NCBI GenBank assembly: GCA_947172415.1
Contig: OX359190.1
Location: 4,154,001-4,218,000, forward strand
Direction of reading: 5' to 3'
Length of the DNA: 64,000 nucleotides
DNA from: Chondrosia reniformis
Taxonomy: Eukaryota > Porifera > Demospongiae > Chondrillida > Chondrillidae
The notes beneath the pieces are model-generated. The model worked only from the letters and a program-made list of their open reading frames with translations. It did not search any database and was not told the origin of the DNA. How positions within the stretch are numbered: the first letter of the stretch is position 1; every line of letters starts with the position of its first letter. Positions 46,924-57,134 of the stretch are shown in pieces. The position numbers and the translations under genes are program-made.

Positions 46924-47458
46924 CATGTGCCACTTGAGATTGGTGACCGCTTATAGCCTCATTGTGCATCAACAACATATGCTAAAAGTCATTCAGCCAA
47001 CTGCTAGGATACTTCTACCGTTGCAGAAACGAGATGCTGCTTCAGTTGCTAAAGCAGCAGAAGTACAGTGGCTGGAACTACTTCGCAGTTCGATCACTGA
47101 CAAGTCATGGGGAAACCAATTTCATCTGCATGCACTGGCAATGATTTTGGAGAGGTCCATTTGGTTGTATGGTGTGATGTACAGCAGATGCCTTCAAGAT
47201 GAAGGAAAGCAGCTCCAACCAATAAAGCAGGATGTAACACCTACTGAATTGCAAGATCTGTTTGAAATGAGAGACAAGAGATTGAATAACAGCATTTGCT
47301 ATCGCTCTTATGCAGCCCCAGAAGAGCATGTTCCACTTTTAGGATTTCTGGATTCCTCTCATTTCACTGCCATTCTTCCAATGGTGTCTGCAAAATGTTC
47401 CTTAGGGTTTGCTCCATTTACCACCTTCATGTCACAGTGGGCTCCTGAAGAGTGATAT
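46924..47458 (+). pseudogene. Helitron 2 OTU C-terminal half
   Basis: Resumes the frame cut by Gypsy 1: CHLRLVTAYSLIVHQQHM, then QPTARILLPL, WLELLRSSI, NQFHLHALAMILERSIWL, and DSSHFTAILP with the predicted catalytic His. It ends SQWAPEE at a natural stop, equivalent to TPEE in Helitron 1. No lesions within this half. Confidence 0.85.
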
Positions 47459-48420
47459 ACACAAATGTGCCAACTACCATCATTGGTTGCAGTGTTTGTG
47501 TATCATGGTAAGTGAATGGTAGAATACGGTGACTGCAAAGGCTGACGTGGTGATGTCAAGTTATATAGAATTTAGTATTTGAGGCTACTTTCAACTCACT
47601 GAAGTATATTTGTAGTTTACGTATATTGTATTTTCTAAGTGGTTGTAAATTTTCTACATCAACAATGTATTTTGACAATAAGTCACACTCTACAGCAATA
47701 CAAGGTGTTAGTTTGAGTTCATATGTACTTTGTAATTTTGAATGTTTTCTCTGATGTGTGGTTGGCAGTGTCACAGTTATTGTCCTCTTTTGTCCTTTAT
47801 ACTAAGAAGCAAGGATACATGGAGCAGGCAATTTAAAAGCTTTCTGGTAAGTCAAGAGTTTCAATTTCTTTAATTGTATACCTCATTTGGCTTTCACTTA
47901 CACAATTCATTGTAAATTTCTAATTGTTCTCACATCATTGCAGGTCACTCCTTACCTTCACAACTTGAGGAATGAGCAAGCATTTCATTAGCAAGTCTAA
48001 CAAGTAAGTGTACATATAATATGATTGCTAATTAACTCATGCACACTACTGCGAAGTGCTGTTAATATGTAAGTGTACTCTTTTCCTTCAGGTATCCACA
48101 TATTCCTTCCAACAAATCAATGCATTTCTGAGAAGCACTGGATAAACATGTTTGGAACCAAAGAAAGAAACCATACCCATACCATATCTGTCATATCTCA
48201 TTTATTGCACTATTAATTTACAAGTCATTTTAGTGCATACTTCAGTGTTCCTGCAAAACACATGCTTGATAGTACCAAGACCTAATACTCTTCCGTCACA
48301 CTCTTTTTTCTGTTTCTAATGTACTTATAAATTGATAATTGTTCATAGAAGTGTTTAATAGAGTATACCAATAGGATGAACATGATTGGTAATAATAAGG
48401 CCACAGCGACCGAAGGGAGC
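47459..48420 (+). other. Helitron 2 tail, no gene
   Basis: AT-rich noncoding DNA after the OTU stop, presumably the Helitron 3' untranslated tail. There are splice-like sites (tgcag near 47942) but no supported exon. The end of the element was not located; the mini palindromic element follows at 48421. Confidence 0.4.
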
Positions 48421-48482
48421 CAAGTAGTTCGAGTTCATTCGGGGGGCGGCAGCCCAACGAGTTTTTTAACTTGAACTACTTG
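48421..48482. repeat. Mini palindromic element, copy 4
   Basis: 62 bp: CAAGTAGTTCGAGTT at the left, core ggggggcggcagccc, acgagttttttaa, and AACTTGAACTACTTG at the right. Same layout and orientation as copies 1 and 2. Confidence 0.85.
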
Positions 48483-48577
48483 TTTTTCTCTATATACATT
48501 ATAATTACACATATAATATATATACATACATAAAATATAAAATAAAATTAAACATATATTATACAATTATGCATATT

Positions 48578-49317
48578 ATCAGAGAGTACGGTAGTACTCT
48601 CTATGTAGGGATGGTACGGGTTGTTTTTTTTCCCTATACATTGATATAGGAGCGAGAATCCAAAATAGGCTGAAAATCGCCAAAAAAAGCTATGTATAGT
48701 TAAAAATACACCAGCCATGCTATAAACTGGCCTTCCAAGCGACCGTGTTCCGCTAGCAAATGAGCGAACTTTGAAATATCCCATTTTGTTTTCTTCTTCA
48801 TCTTCTTCATCTTCTTCGCCCGCTGTAACTAAACAAGGAAATACGTTTTCGGGCTACTTCTGAAGCGAAAATACTCCACATTTTCCGCGCTGTATTCTTT
48901 TTTAGAAGCGAGAGCGATAACGTTATTATTAAGCATGACGGTTTTCGTGGCCCAAGAGTCAAGGCTTCAATAAATTCGCAATTTTAATGACGTCATATTC
49001 AGTCTAAGATTGCGAAACCAAAATGGTCTATTATATAATTCCTAGCTTACGCTCCATAAAAAGTACATAAACTAGAGAATAATAAAAATTTTCTACAAAA
49101 ATAGTAGAAGATGTAGGGATGGCACAAAAAGCACAGAAACAAGAAAGGGATGTTACACAGTAAAGAATTATTTATGCACGAATCCTACAAGCAAGGTGTT
49201 GTATGATTCATGCATAAATAAGTCTTCACTGTGTAACATCCCTTTCTTGTTTCTGTGCTTTTTGTGTCATCCCTACATCTTCTACTATTTTTGTAGGAAA
49301 TTTTTATTATTCTCTAG
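48578..49317 (+). mobile_element. Hairpin MITE family, copy D, full length
   Basis: About 740 bp. The left end is a small hairpin (agagagtac / gtactctct, then tatgtagggatgg). The body has conserved blocks, among them gtagaag-like cgagagcgataacgtta and gacggttttcgtggccc. The right end (49072-49317) is a palindrome of about 112-base arms with about five mismatches and a short loop (ctacaagcaaggtgttg). No reading frame. It abuts the tail of Helitron 3 at 49318. Confidence 0.92.
49072..49317. repeat. Long palindrome of MITE copy D
   Basis: Arms start and end with CTAGAGAATAATAAAAATTT. They include gatgtagggatg, aagcacagaaacaagaaagg and gatgttacacagt on the left and the complements on the right. 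As RNA it would fold into a nearly perfect hairpin of over 100 bp. Copies B (19364-19604) and E (55499-55725) have the same architecture with arm-matched substitutions. Confidence 0.95.
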
Positions 49318-49758
49318 TAATTAATTCAATATTTATACCGATGCATTGACTAAGTGTATACCTATCCATTATGCAAAATGTAAAATTCTTACTGAAATAT
49401 CTCAAAAATTTTTGTTGTATATACAATCGTCTAATAAATATTAAAACTGTAAAATGTTAAGTTCATATTTGTGTATGTAATCCACAACAAATAGTTTCAT
49501 TATATTATGGAGAGATTTGTTATCATTTACAATTTTGTAAATATACTTGTTTTCTTGACCTTGTAATACTAATATATGCATATATTGTCATCACTGGATC
49601 ATCATTATGGATATTGTAATAGAAACCAAACAAAAGAAAGTTTATTAAGTGTGAATTAAAGTTAAGTGAGATACTTACAAATATGATTGCTCAAAATTGT
49701 CAGTCTAACACAATCTGGGTCTTACTCTTTTGCCACTATCAATGTCATGATAAAAGGT

Positions 49759-50437
49759 CTACCGCCCACTGCCATATGCATCATTCCATGGGAGGTAGCT
49801 GGCATTTGCTGGTAAAATAGCAGTGAAGTGGCTTGCATCAAAGAATCGTAAAAGTGGGGAATACCTTTCCACATTTGCATGGTAAATAATGCTGTTGTTC
49901 AGATGCTTGTCTTTAGCATCAAAGAGTTTCTGTAATTCAGCTGCTGAAGTAGTCACATCAATGCCTCACAGCTGCCTGCCTTGATGTTCAACCGTTCTGT
50001 TACACAGGACTCCATACAAGCAAATTGACCTCTCCAAAGCAATAGAGAGGGCGTGTACGTAAATGAAATTGATTCCCCCAGGATCCCACTTATAGAGAAC
50101 TGCGAACGAGGTCCAACCACTGAATTTCTCCTTTCTTAACAACTGAAGCTGCACTTAGTTCATTTAGTGGTAGAAGATTTCTTGCAGTGGGTTGAATGAC
50201 TTCAACCATATGTTCTCGATGTATAATGAGGCTGCAGGCAGTCAGCAACCTCAAGTGAGACATGTACCGCTTTGTTCCAGTAAGGGTTAATGAAATCATG
50301 TTGTACGTGCAGTTTCCACTCCCTGTAGTGTACACTGGAACATAAAACAATGTAAAGGCAGGTAAAAGTTTTTCCCTCACGCCAACATCTGTACTGTGGA
50401 AGGTGCTGAGAATTGCACGGGATGGCTGATTTACTTC
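49759..50437 (-). pseudogene. Helitron 3 OTU remnant
   Basis: Three overlapping short frames (50380-50090, 50154-49966, 49956-49759). They give in order REKLLPAFTLFYVPVYTTGS, the OTU Cys in SGNCTYN, LSIALERSICLYGV, AELQKLFDAKDKHLNNS and DASHFTAILPANAS. The C terminus after PANAS differs from Helitron 1 and ends early. At least two frameshifts. Not functional. Confidence 0.85.
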
Positions 50438-50667
50438 TGTAATAAGGATGGGGACAAACGATTACTTCGAGATAGGCAGAGGATATAGCAAGCGTCCGAC
50501 AACACCGCAATGAACAGCAATACGATTCAATCAAGGTACAGCTACAAGAACTCAAAAGGATTAACTAACACGAGGACACTAAACACGTTACTTCCGTTTA
50601 TATTTAATTGAGTTCACAGGTAAGTGAGAACACATACACTAATCTGACAGTCAGGGGGCATACTACA
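50438..50667 (-). repeat. Gypsy 2 3' LTR
   Basis: 230 bp, TGTAATAAGG to CATACTACA. The polypurine tract TTAGGGGGGAAGTG (minus strand, 50668-50681) borders it. Confidence 0.95.
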
Positions 50668-50705
50668 CACTTCCCCCCTAAGTCCTACAAGTTCAACATG
50701 CATAG

Positions 50706-51040
50706 TTAAATGTGTCCATAACGTTCCACTGGCTTCACAGCTCTTCCACTTCGAGTAGTCACGCAAGGAGGACAGGCCTGACGTGTGGTGGACGTGGCTT
50801 CTAGATCTGGTGGTTCAGCGTGCATCTTCTCGGTTTCTTCAGAGCTCGGAGGAGCTGCTCCAGCTGTAGAGGAATGAAGTGGCTGCTGTTGAGGGTCAGA
50901 AGGCGGTGCAGAAGGCAGCATTGAGGAAGCCCCTACATTATCCTCGTGGTGAAATAGGGGAGGCGACCACTCAGCCTGTGGCTCCTGATTTTTGCTTTCC
51001 TCTGTGAGCAGGGGGCGTACACGATTCATCAGTGATGGGC
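50706..51040 (-). pseudogene. Gypsy 2 pol C-terminal tail after deletion
   Basis: About 107 codons, Pro/Ser/Glu-rich, ending CVTTRSGRAVKPVERYGHI, which is the usual end of Gypsy pol proteins. It follows GRDVAHH directly in another frame, showing that the integrase core between them, normally several hundred codons, has been lost. Confidence 0.8.
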
Positions 51041-53470
51041 CACATCTCTTCCTAGTCCGACCCAGTAGGCAATCTGTGATAACCTGGCCATGGTCCTGTC
51101 AATGCCCTGGTGTCCAGACTCTTCATGAGACCTGCGCAGAAAGTCCGGCTGTTTAGATTTGGGGATAATGAGTAACAGGGAGTCTTCTGACAGGGTGGGT
51201 GACCTCACCTTGCGGTACAGGACATCATCATGCTGAATCAACTGGGACCATATTTGCTTGTAGCGCTTCAGGGGATATTGCCCCCACTCCCTTGTAGCAG
51301 GGGGTGTCTGGTGGCGTTCAAACAGGTCTATAACCTTGATTAAAAGTGGATCCGACCTCTGGGCCTGACTGAATTCGTGCCTGTCCAGAGGGGAGCGCAG
51401 AGCCACCAGTCCAACGGGCATCCGAGAGAGTGCATCTGCATTTTGGTTGGTTGCTCCAGGCTTATAGACTATGTTAAACTGGTAGGCCCTGAGCTCAAGA
51501 GACCACCGCTCTAGACGTTGTGATCGGGCATGGCTAGTTCTGGCGGACTCCAGCCATTCAAGTGGCTTGTGGTCTGTTTCCAGAGTGAAGGGTGCTCCGA
51601 CCACATAATGACGTAATTTGCGGACAGCCCAGACAATGGCAAGGCACTCCTTTTCTATTGTGGCATACTTCTTTTCCGCTGAAGAGAGTGTTCGACTGGC
51701 ATATTCCACCACTGTGCCATGTGAAGTTGAGAGAACTGCGCCCAGACCAACATCGGAGGCATCTGTGGTGAGAATGAACTTGTCAGTCTGTCTTGGGTAG
51801 TCAAGGACTGGGGGTGATATTAGCGCCTGTTTCAAGGACTCAAAGGCTTTTTGATGAGTGTCCTGCCATGTAAAGGATACCTTGTTCTCAGTGAGACTGG
51901 TGAGTGGGGCAGCAAGATCAGCAAACTTGGGAATGAAACGCCTGTAGAAGTTGACAAGACCCAGGAAGGACCGGACTTCCTTAGTAGATGTGGGTATGGG
52001 CCACTTGGTAATTGCTTGTGACTTTCCTGCTGCTGGGGTCACTCCACTGCCTGTGTACTCAAACCCCAGGTGAGTTACCTTGTTTCTGCCAAAGAAGCAT
52101 TTTGAGCCACGAAGTGTGAATCCAGCCTGGTGGAGTCTGCCAAGAACACGTCTGAGGTCTTTGATGTGAGACTCCATGCTATCCGAATAAACAATGCAGT
52201 CATCCACATAGTTGTCCACACAGTCCTTGCAGTCTTTCAAGACTCTGTCAAGTCCTCGTTGGCATGTCTGTGTGGCTCCTGTTAGCCCGTATGGCATTAC
52301 AGTGAATTCCCAGAGTCCATATCCTGGTCCTGGACAGAATGCTGTTTTTTCTATGGAAGGGGTGCTCATGGGGAACTGCCAGTAGGCACTCCGAAGATCC
52401 ATCTTGGAAAATACCTGTTTGTGAGCAAGTTTTTGCTGTGGCCCCTCTGCCCTGGGTACTGGGTAGGAATCTTTCTTGGTGGATTTGTTGAGCTGTACAT
52501 AGTCCACGCAGATTCGGATTTCCCCATTGCTTTTGGGGACATAGACGGCTGGGGCGCTCCAGGGGCTCTTGCTAGGCTGAATTATTCCTGCCTTCATCAT
52601 CTCCTGCAATTGGTCATGTACTTGTTTCTTGTAATGGAAAGGTATCGGGCGGGGCGGTACCCTGACTGGAGGGGCGTCAGCTGTGTCAATGACATGTTCT
52701 GTGATCTTCGTGCTGCCCAGCTGTGTGGTAAACAGCATCTGGTGTTCCTTCAAGACTTGGCTTAGTGCTGGGTGACAGTCTTTAGGCATATCCAGTTCAT
52801 TTTGGCTACTGCCCTTGAAGGGCATGGCTTGGGGACAGTCATCGTCTAATATCAGATTGCAGGTGGGTGGGCTTGTACCCAAGCTCTGTTTGCCTTCCTT
52901 GGTGGGAGACTTCCTGCTGCTGAAGGTACCTTTATCAAAGTCAATGATCAGGCCATGCTTGGTAAGAAAGTCACATCCCAGTATGGCAGGTGCTGAGAGG
53001 CGTTCCTCTACCACAAACTTCTGGGTGGTTGTTAGGTTGGGTATTTGGACTCTCATTGTGGTGACCCCTGATGGGGAAAGACCTCTGCCATCTGCATTGA
53101 CTAGCTTTTCTGGACCCATGGCTCCTAGGTTGCCAGGCCTCACATAGTCTCGGCATACGACTGAGCAGGATGCTCCAGAGTCCAGTAAGATGTCAACTGC
53201 CTGATTGTTTAGCTGCCCCTGGGTGTAAGCTGCCTTGCCAGTGTCCATGTAGCCTGACAGTGAGGGTATTTGCTCCAGTTCTCGAGCGTTCAGTTGCGGC
53301 GGGGAGCACCTCTTGCTCGAGGAGTTGAGACGCTCCCCCTCTCGTTTCCCGGAAGGTGGCATTGGCGGGCAATGTGTCCCTGACCTCCACACCGGAAGCA
53401 TTCTATGTTCTGAATTGGTGCGGACCTGCAGTTCTTTGCTGGGTGGCCCAGTTTTCCACAACGGAAGCAT
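51029..53470 (-). pseudogene. Gypsy 2 pol: protease, RT, RNase H
   Basis: 813 codons without internal stops. Protease ILLDSGASCSVV near residue 95. RT with SPWSAPAVYVPKSNG, ICVDYVQLNK, KMDLRSAYWQFPM, the catalytic YVDD, and FLGLVNFYRRFIPKF. RNase H with LTTDASDVGLGAVLS and ETDHKPLEW. It stops within the integrase zinc region (HEESGHQGIDRTMARLSQIA then GRDVAHH). The YVDD and the gag type suggest a Mag-like clade. The sequence then fuses to the pol tail. Confidence 0.9.
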
Positions 53471-54117
53471 CTAGGACGGGCTGCTGCTTCTGAGCGGCGT
53501 TTGCCCAAAACAGCCAGTTGCTCCGACACCTGGAGTATGGCCTCTTCTAACCTGTCCAAACGTCCATCTTTGGGTGCACTCTCTATTTGGTTCACTGACT
53601 CAGACTGGCGGTGAAAAATTAACCATAGTTCCCTTGCCTTTGCCACTGTTTGGTCATAGGTCTGTTTTGGAAGCAATTTCATCTGGAAGGCAATCTTCTC
53701 TGGGAGTGCTGCTACAAAATGGAAGCGACGCTCTGTCTCTTTGGCCTCAGCTGAAAGGTCTGGAGAGGCCCTTTCCAACAGCTTTTCAATGTCCCGCGCC
53801 AATTCATCTACACTCTCTTGATCACGAAGTCACCTCCTGGAGAGTGCGTCGCGGGCGCTCAGTCTGTCCTCATCTGTGTCTGGACTCAATCTCTCAAGGA
53901 TAGCCGTCTTCAGACTATCGTAGGATTTCTTCTGCTCCTCGGACAGAGCGTCAAAGACGGCCCACGCTCGGCCATGCAAGAGGGTCGGCAGTCGCAGGAG
54001 TTTCTTTGCTGCGTTCCACTCAATAGCGGCCGCACAAACTTCGAATCGCTTGAACCACGACTTTGCATCGTTGTCTAGAAGGGGCTCCGGTAGTGCAAGG
54101 CCAACGTTGGAAGCCAT
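53290..54117 (-). pseudogene. Gypsy 2 gag
   Basis: Starts MASNVGLALPEP at 54117. A capsid-like region has WFKRFEVCAAAIEWNAAKKL and later KIAFQMKLLPKQTYDQTV. Two CCHC knuckles follow, CFRCGKLGHPAKNC and CFRCGGQGHIARQC, that bind genomic RNA. An in-frame TGA at 53830-53832, most simply from an Arg codon, interrupts it; the frame is otherwise open to 53290. Overlaps the start of the pol frame, as in related elements. Confidence 0.88.
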
Positions 54118-54135
54118 TCCCGGGTTTCGGCACCA
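54118..54135 (-). promoter_or_regulatory. Gypsy 2 primer-binding site (tRNA-Phe)
   Basis: The minus strand reads TGGTGCCGAAACCCGGGA, exactly complementary over 18 bases to the 3' end of animal tRNA-Phe(GAA) including CCA. This sets the start of reverse transcription. Confidence 0.9.
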
Positions 54136-54136
54136 G

Positions 54137-54366
54137 TGTAATAAGAATAGGGACAAACGATTACTTCGAGACAGGCAGAGGATATAGCAAGCGTCCGACA
54201 ACACCGCAATGAACAGCAATACGATTCAATCAAGGTACAGCTACAAGAACTCAAAAGGATTAACTAACACGAGGACACTAAACACGTTACTTCCGTTTAT
54301 ATATAATTGAGTTCACAGGTAAGTGAGAACACATACACTAATCTGACAGTCAGGGGGCATACTACA
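54137..54366 (-). repeat. Gypsy 2 5' LTR
   Basis: 230 bp, four substitutions relative to the 3' LTR. One base separates it from the primer site. Confidence 0.95.
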
Positions 54367-54812
54367 CTTCCATCAAAGTAGTTGCAATATCACCCTCATG
54401 ACACTCTGCCCAATTGCTGATCAATTCAGCAGCCGGATGTTCCTAGTTCACCATAGTTTTTAATTCTTCTTGAAGTTACAGTACTGGTGAAGCAAAATGC
54501 AGAACAGAAATGATTGGGGGCTTGGTTTGGATGATTAAAGAAGAAGTATTCTGCACCGAGGGCATGTGTGTACCTGGAACAGATTTCGTTGGCGAGTTGG
54601 TTTGAATGGGTGGAGAAGAATTGTTCTGCACTGAGGGTACTTGTGTAGCAATGCCAGGAACGGAACTGGTTGTTTGTGGATTAGGTTTGTTGGATAGAGA
54701 GGAACTACTGTGCATCAGGAGTGATGTTTGTGAGTCATTGCCTGATGTATCATGTGGAGAATTTCTCTTCCATAACCTGGCCATTTCTGCATGCACTAGT
54801 TTGTTAGCCTTC

Positions 54813-54998
54813 ACACAAGAAAAGTTACGTACATATACGGACCATCTGTTTACAGAACATTTCCCGTCTTTTCAAAGAAGACAGCCAGAAGACAATCCGT
54901 TTTCTCGGAAAAGACAATATCCGTCTTTTACCGTGTGTCGCTTTCCAAGAAACAGTACGGAAACAGTAAGTAGACGGCATCCTTTACAAACCCGTCTA
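54813..54998. other. Short unassigned stretch
   Basis: Contains repeated ccgtctttt/cccgtctat blocks and several runs related to one another by inversion (ccgtcttttcaaagaagac). It may be the remnant of a small inverted-repeat element but I cannot define its ends. Confidence 0.3.
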
Positions 54999-55725
54999 TC
55001 AGGGAGTACAGTAGTACTCCCTATGTAGGGATGACGCATTTTTTTGTTTTCCCCATATATCGGTATAGGAGCAAAATCCCGAAATAGGCCGAAAATCGAC
55101 AAAACATGGTTATGTATAGTTAAATTTACAATATGCATACTCTAAATAGACCTTAAAGGCAAGCGAATATGTCCCGCTGGCGAAATAATAAACTTTAAAA
55201 ATTCCCATTTTCGTCTTCTTCTTCTTCTTCTTCTTCTTCGTCAGCCATAACTAAAAACCTATATAAGCTTCTGGACTAATTGTTAAACGAAACTATTGCA
55301 AATTTTCCGGGCTGTATTCTTTTGTAGAAGCGAGAGCGATAACGCTATTATTGAGTATGACGGTTTTCATGGCCCCAGAGTCAAGGCCTCAATAAATTCG
55401 CCATTTTAATGGCATCATATTCAGTCGAAGATTGCGAAACCAAAATGGGTTTAAATACAATCGAATTCCTAGCTTATGCTCCTTAAAAAGTACAGAAACT
55501 AGAAAATAGTAAAGATGTAGGGATGGCACAAAAAGCACATAAACAAGAAAGGAATGTTACACAGTGAAGCATTAGCTATGCATGAATACTACAAGCAAGG
55601 GTGTTGTATGATTCATGCGTATATAGCTAATGCTTCACTGTGTAACATCCCTTTCTTGTTTATGTGCTTTTTGTGCTATCCCTACATCTTCACTATATTT
55701 GTAGAAAACTTTTATTTTTCTCTAG
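54999..55725 (+). mobile_element. Hairpin MITE family, copy E
   Basis: Full-length. The left hairpin is agggagtac / gtactccct followed by atgtagggatgacgc. The body carries the conserved blocks and a cttctt-rich run. The right palindrome is 55499-55725. The left arm has lost about 20 bases relative to the right arm near its outer end. No reading frame. Confidence 0.92.
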
Positions 55726-56074
55726 TTAAACGTATATGTCTGGTATGTTTGCCGTCGTATTCGACTAAAAAAATAATGTTTATAATGATTTTTAATGCTT
55801 CCTACGGGCCTGTAATCATACTTATTTTGTATTTCCCCGTCTTCGCGTACATGTATATAGATATACATGCAGAGAATTAACAAGTTGCGATAACGAAAAT
55901 TGAATAAATTGTAAATACAAAATTAAATCAAAATGCTGAATTAAATAAACTTCTAAATATTAATATGTTTGTAATAAAATGGATAATATAAAAGAGGTTA
56001 ACAGCTAGTACAGTGCTACCTATATATGTACTGAGTTCAAAAATGCAAACCCTTTTGTACGTCCTTTGTGAATG
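55726..56074. other. No gene seen
   Basis: AT-rich sequence between the MITE and the last exon of the minus-strand gene; it may hold that gene's 3' untranslated region, as aataaa-like motifs occur near 55970. Confidence 0.4.
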
Positions 56075-56953
56075 CTAGCACTCCCCAAGAAGTTCGTCCA
56101 TAGAACTATCACTGTTATCTTCAATGCCATCATCTTGCTCTGTAACAGCAGTAATGTTTACTGAAGGAGATGGCACGACTTCTGAAACTGGTAGACTTTC
56201 TCCTTGAATTTCCAATTTTTCATCCCCATTTTGCCAAGTCCTACTAATAGCCCAATCAGGTGTATCCCTAGGTGGCTCTAAAGGATTGGTAGGTCCTGGG
56301 ACACGTTTCACCAGACCATTTCCTCTGCTCTTGGGCAGTTTTTCCAGCCTTCTATCTAACCTCTTGATAAAGGCTTGAAAGACTATAATAATAGAAAATG
56401 GAAATTACACTTTTGCTTTAAAAATACAGTTTAATTTAGATACCTACCTTCTGATCTCCAACAAGGCGAGGAAACTGTAAAAGTTACTTCATTTCTGTCA
56501 TCATAGTCCCACTCTTCCTGAGACATACATTTTATAGGTAGCTTTTTCCAAGCATTACTTTCAACACTTCCTTTTAATGCAGTACTCCTCCTCTGGAACA
56601 ACTCTTAAGAAATGGATATATATCACGGATATGGATAAATTTATCTAAGACAAGATGATGAATTGGTAACATATACCCTTTTTTGCCTGTTGTAAACTTT
56701 GGTGACTGCCTTGTTTTTTCTGCAATATCCTTCCTGCTGTCCCTTTCATCTAGTACAAGTCTCCTTCTAGAGTCGTAATATCTATAAACAGCACCTTTAT
56801 ATTGAAATTTTGAAAAGAGTATTTAATGACTTTGTGATTGAATTCAAGTCCAACTTACGTGATATTATTGCCTCACTAAACTTGTCCCTAAAATGACCCT
56901 TAATTTGTCTCCTCAAATACGTGGCCACATCTTGATTATGTGCTTCTTTATAT
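56075..56953 (-). CDS. 3' exons of an unrecognised multi-exon gene
   Basis: Reads leftward. Exon 56953-56859 (YKEAHNQDVATYLRRQIKGH) has acceptor tatatag and donor GTAAGT. Exon 56794-56677 (YYDSRRRLVLDERDSRKDIA) joins it in phase. Exon 56603-56448 (GSVESNAWKKLPIKCMSQEE) follows. The final exon is 56382-56075 (AFIKRLDRRLEKLPKSRGNG, then NPLEPPRDTPDWAIS), with an acidic tail ending MDELLGEC and a stop. The third and fourth exons join in phase; the second-to-third junction is off by one base, with an A6 run nearby, so a mutation or a different splice site is possible. No domain recognised. The 5' part is not in the window or lies beyond the satellite. Confidence 0.55.
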
Positions 56954-57134
56954 CTATATAAAACAAAGTCTCATGCAGTAAACACAACATGAGCCATGTA
57001 TTCCTGCTCATAGAACTCTATGTAGTACATAGTGTACTGAAGTATAATACATACCATGTATACTATGTATACACATTCAATAATCATGTATATATTATAC
57101 TATCAATTATTTAAGCATTTATAAGAATCTGTAT

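Larger units (their letters stand above)
37080..47458 (+). mobile_element. Helitron 2, Rep-deleted, interrupted by Gypsy 1
   Basis: A second Helitron family member, about 75 percent identical to Helitron 1 in protein blocks. The order is a 2A-like motif and charged repeats (37144-37950), then a jump directly to the Y2 region at about 38160. Helicase (38190-40583) and the OTU N-terminal part follow, to 41186. The Gypsy element occupies 41187-46923. The OTU C-terminal part is 46924-47458. The Cys cluster, DUF6570 and the HUH half of Rep, together about 2 kb in Helitron 1, are missing. This copy can make helicase pieces but not a complete Rep. Confidence 0.85.
50438..54366 (-). mobile_element. 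Gypsy 2: Mag-like Ty3/Gypsy, integrase core deleted
   Basis: 3929 bp, with 230-bp LTRs (50438-50667, 54137-54366) differing at four sites. Ends are TG...CA, and a 4-bp duplication CTTC flanks it (50434-50437, 54367-54370) exactly where Helitron 3 is interrupted. It encodes gag with two zinc knuckles and pol through RNase H and the first part of the integrase zinc region. It then jumps to the pol C-terminal tail, so the catalytic integrase core is gone. It cannot integrate by itself. Confidence 0.95.
49325..54812 (-). mobile_element. Helitron 3 fragment (OTU end), split by Gypsy 2
   Basis: Minus strand, close relative of Helitron 1. 54812-54371 carries the start of the linker (ANKLVHAEMARL, then Ser/Pro/Thr repeats with VPSVQNNSSPPIQTNSPTKS). 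After Gypsy 2, 50437-49790 carries the OTU core (TTGSGNCTYNMISLTLTG, DASHFTAILP) with frameshifts and stops. 49789-49325 is the noncoding tail shared with 9431-10005. The helicase and Rep parts are absent. The 5' break is at about 54812, where similarity to Helitron 1 ends abruptly. Confidence 0.85.
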
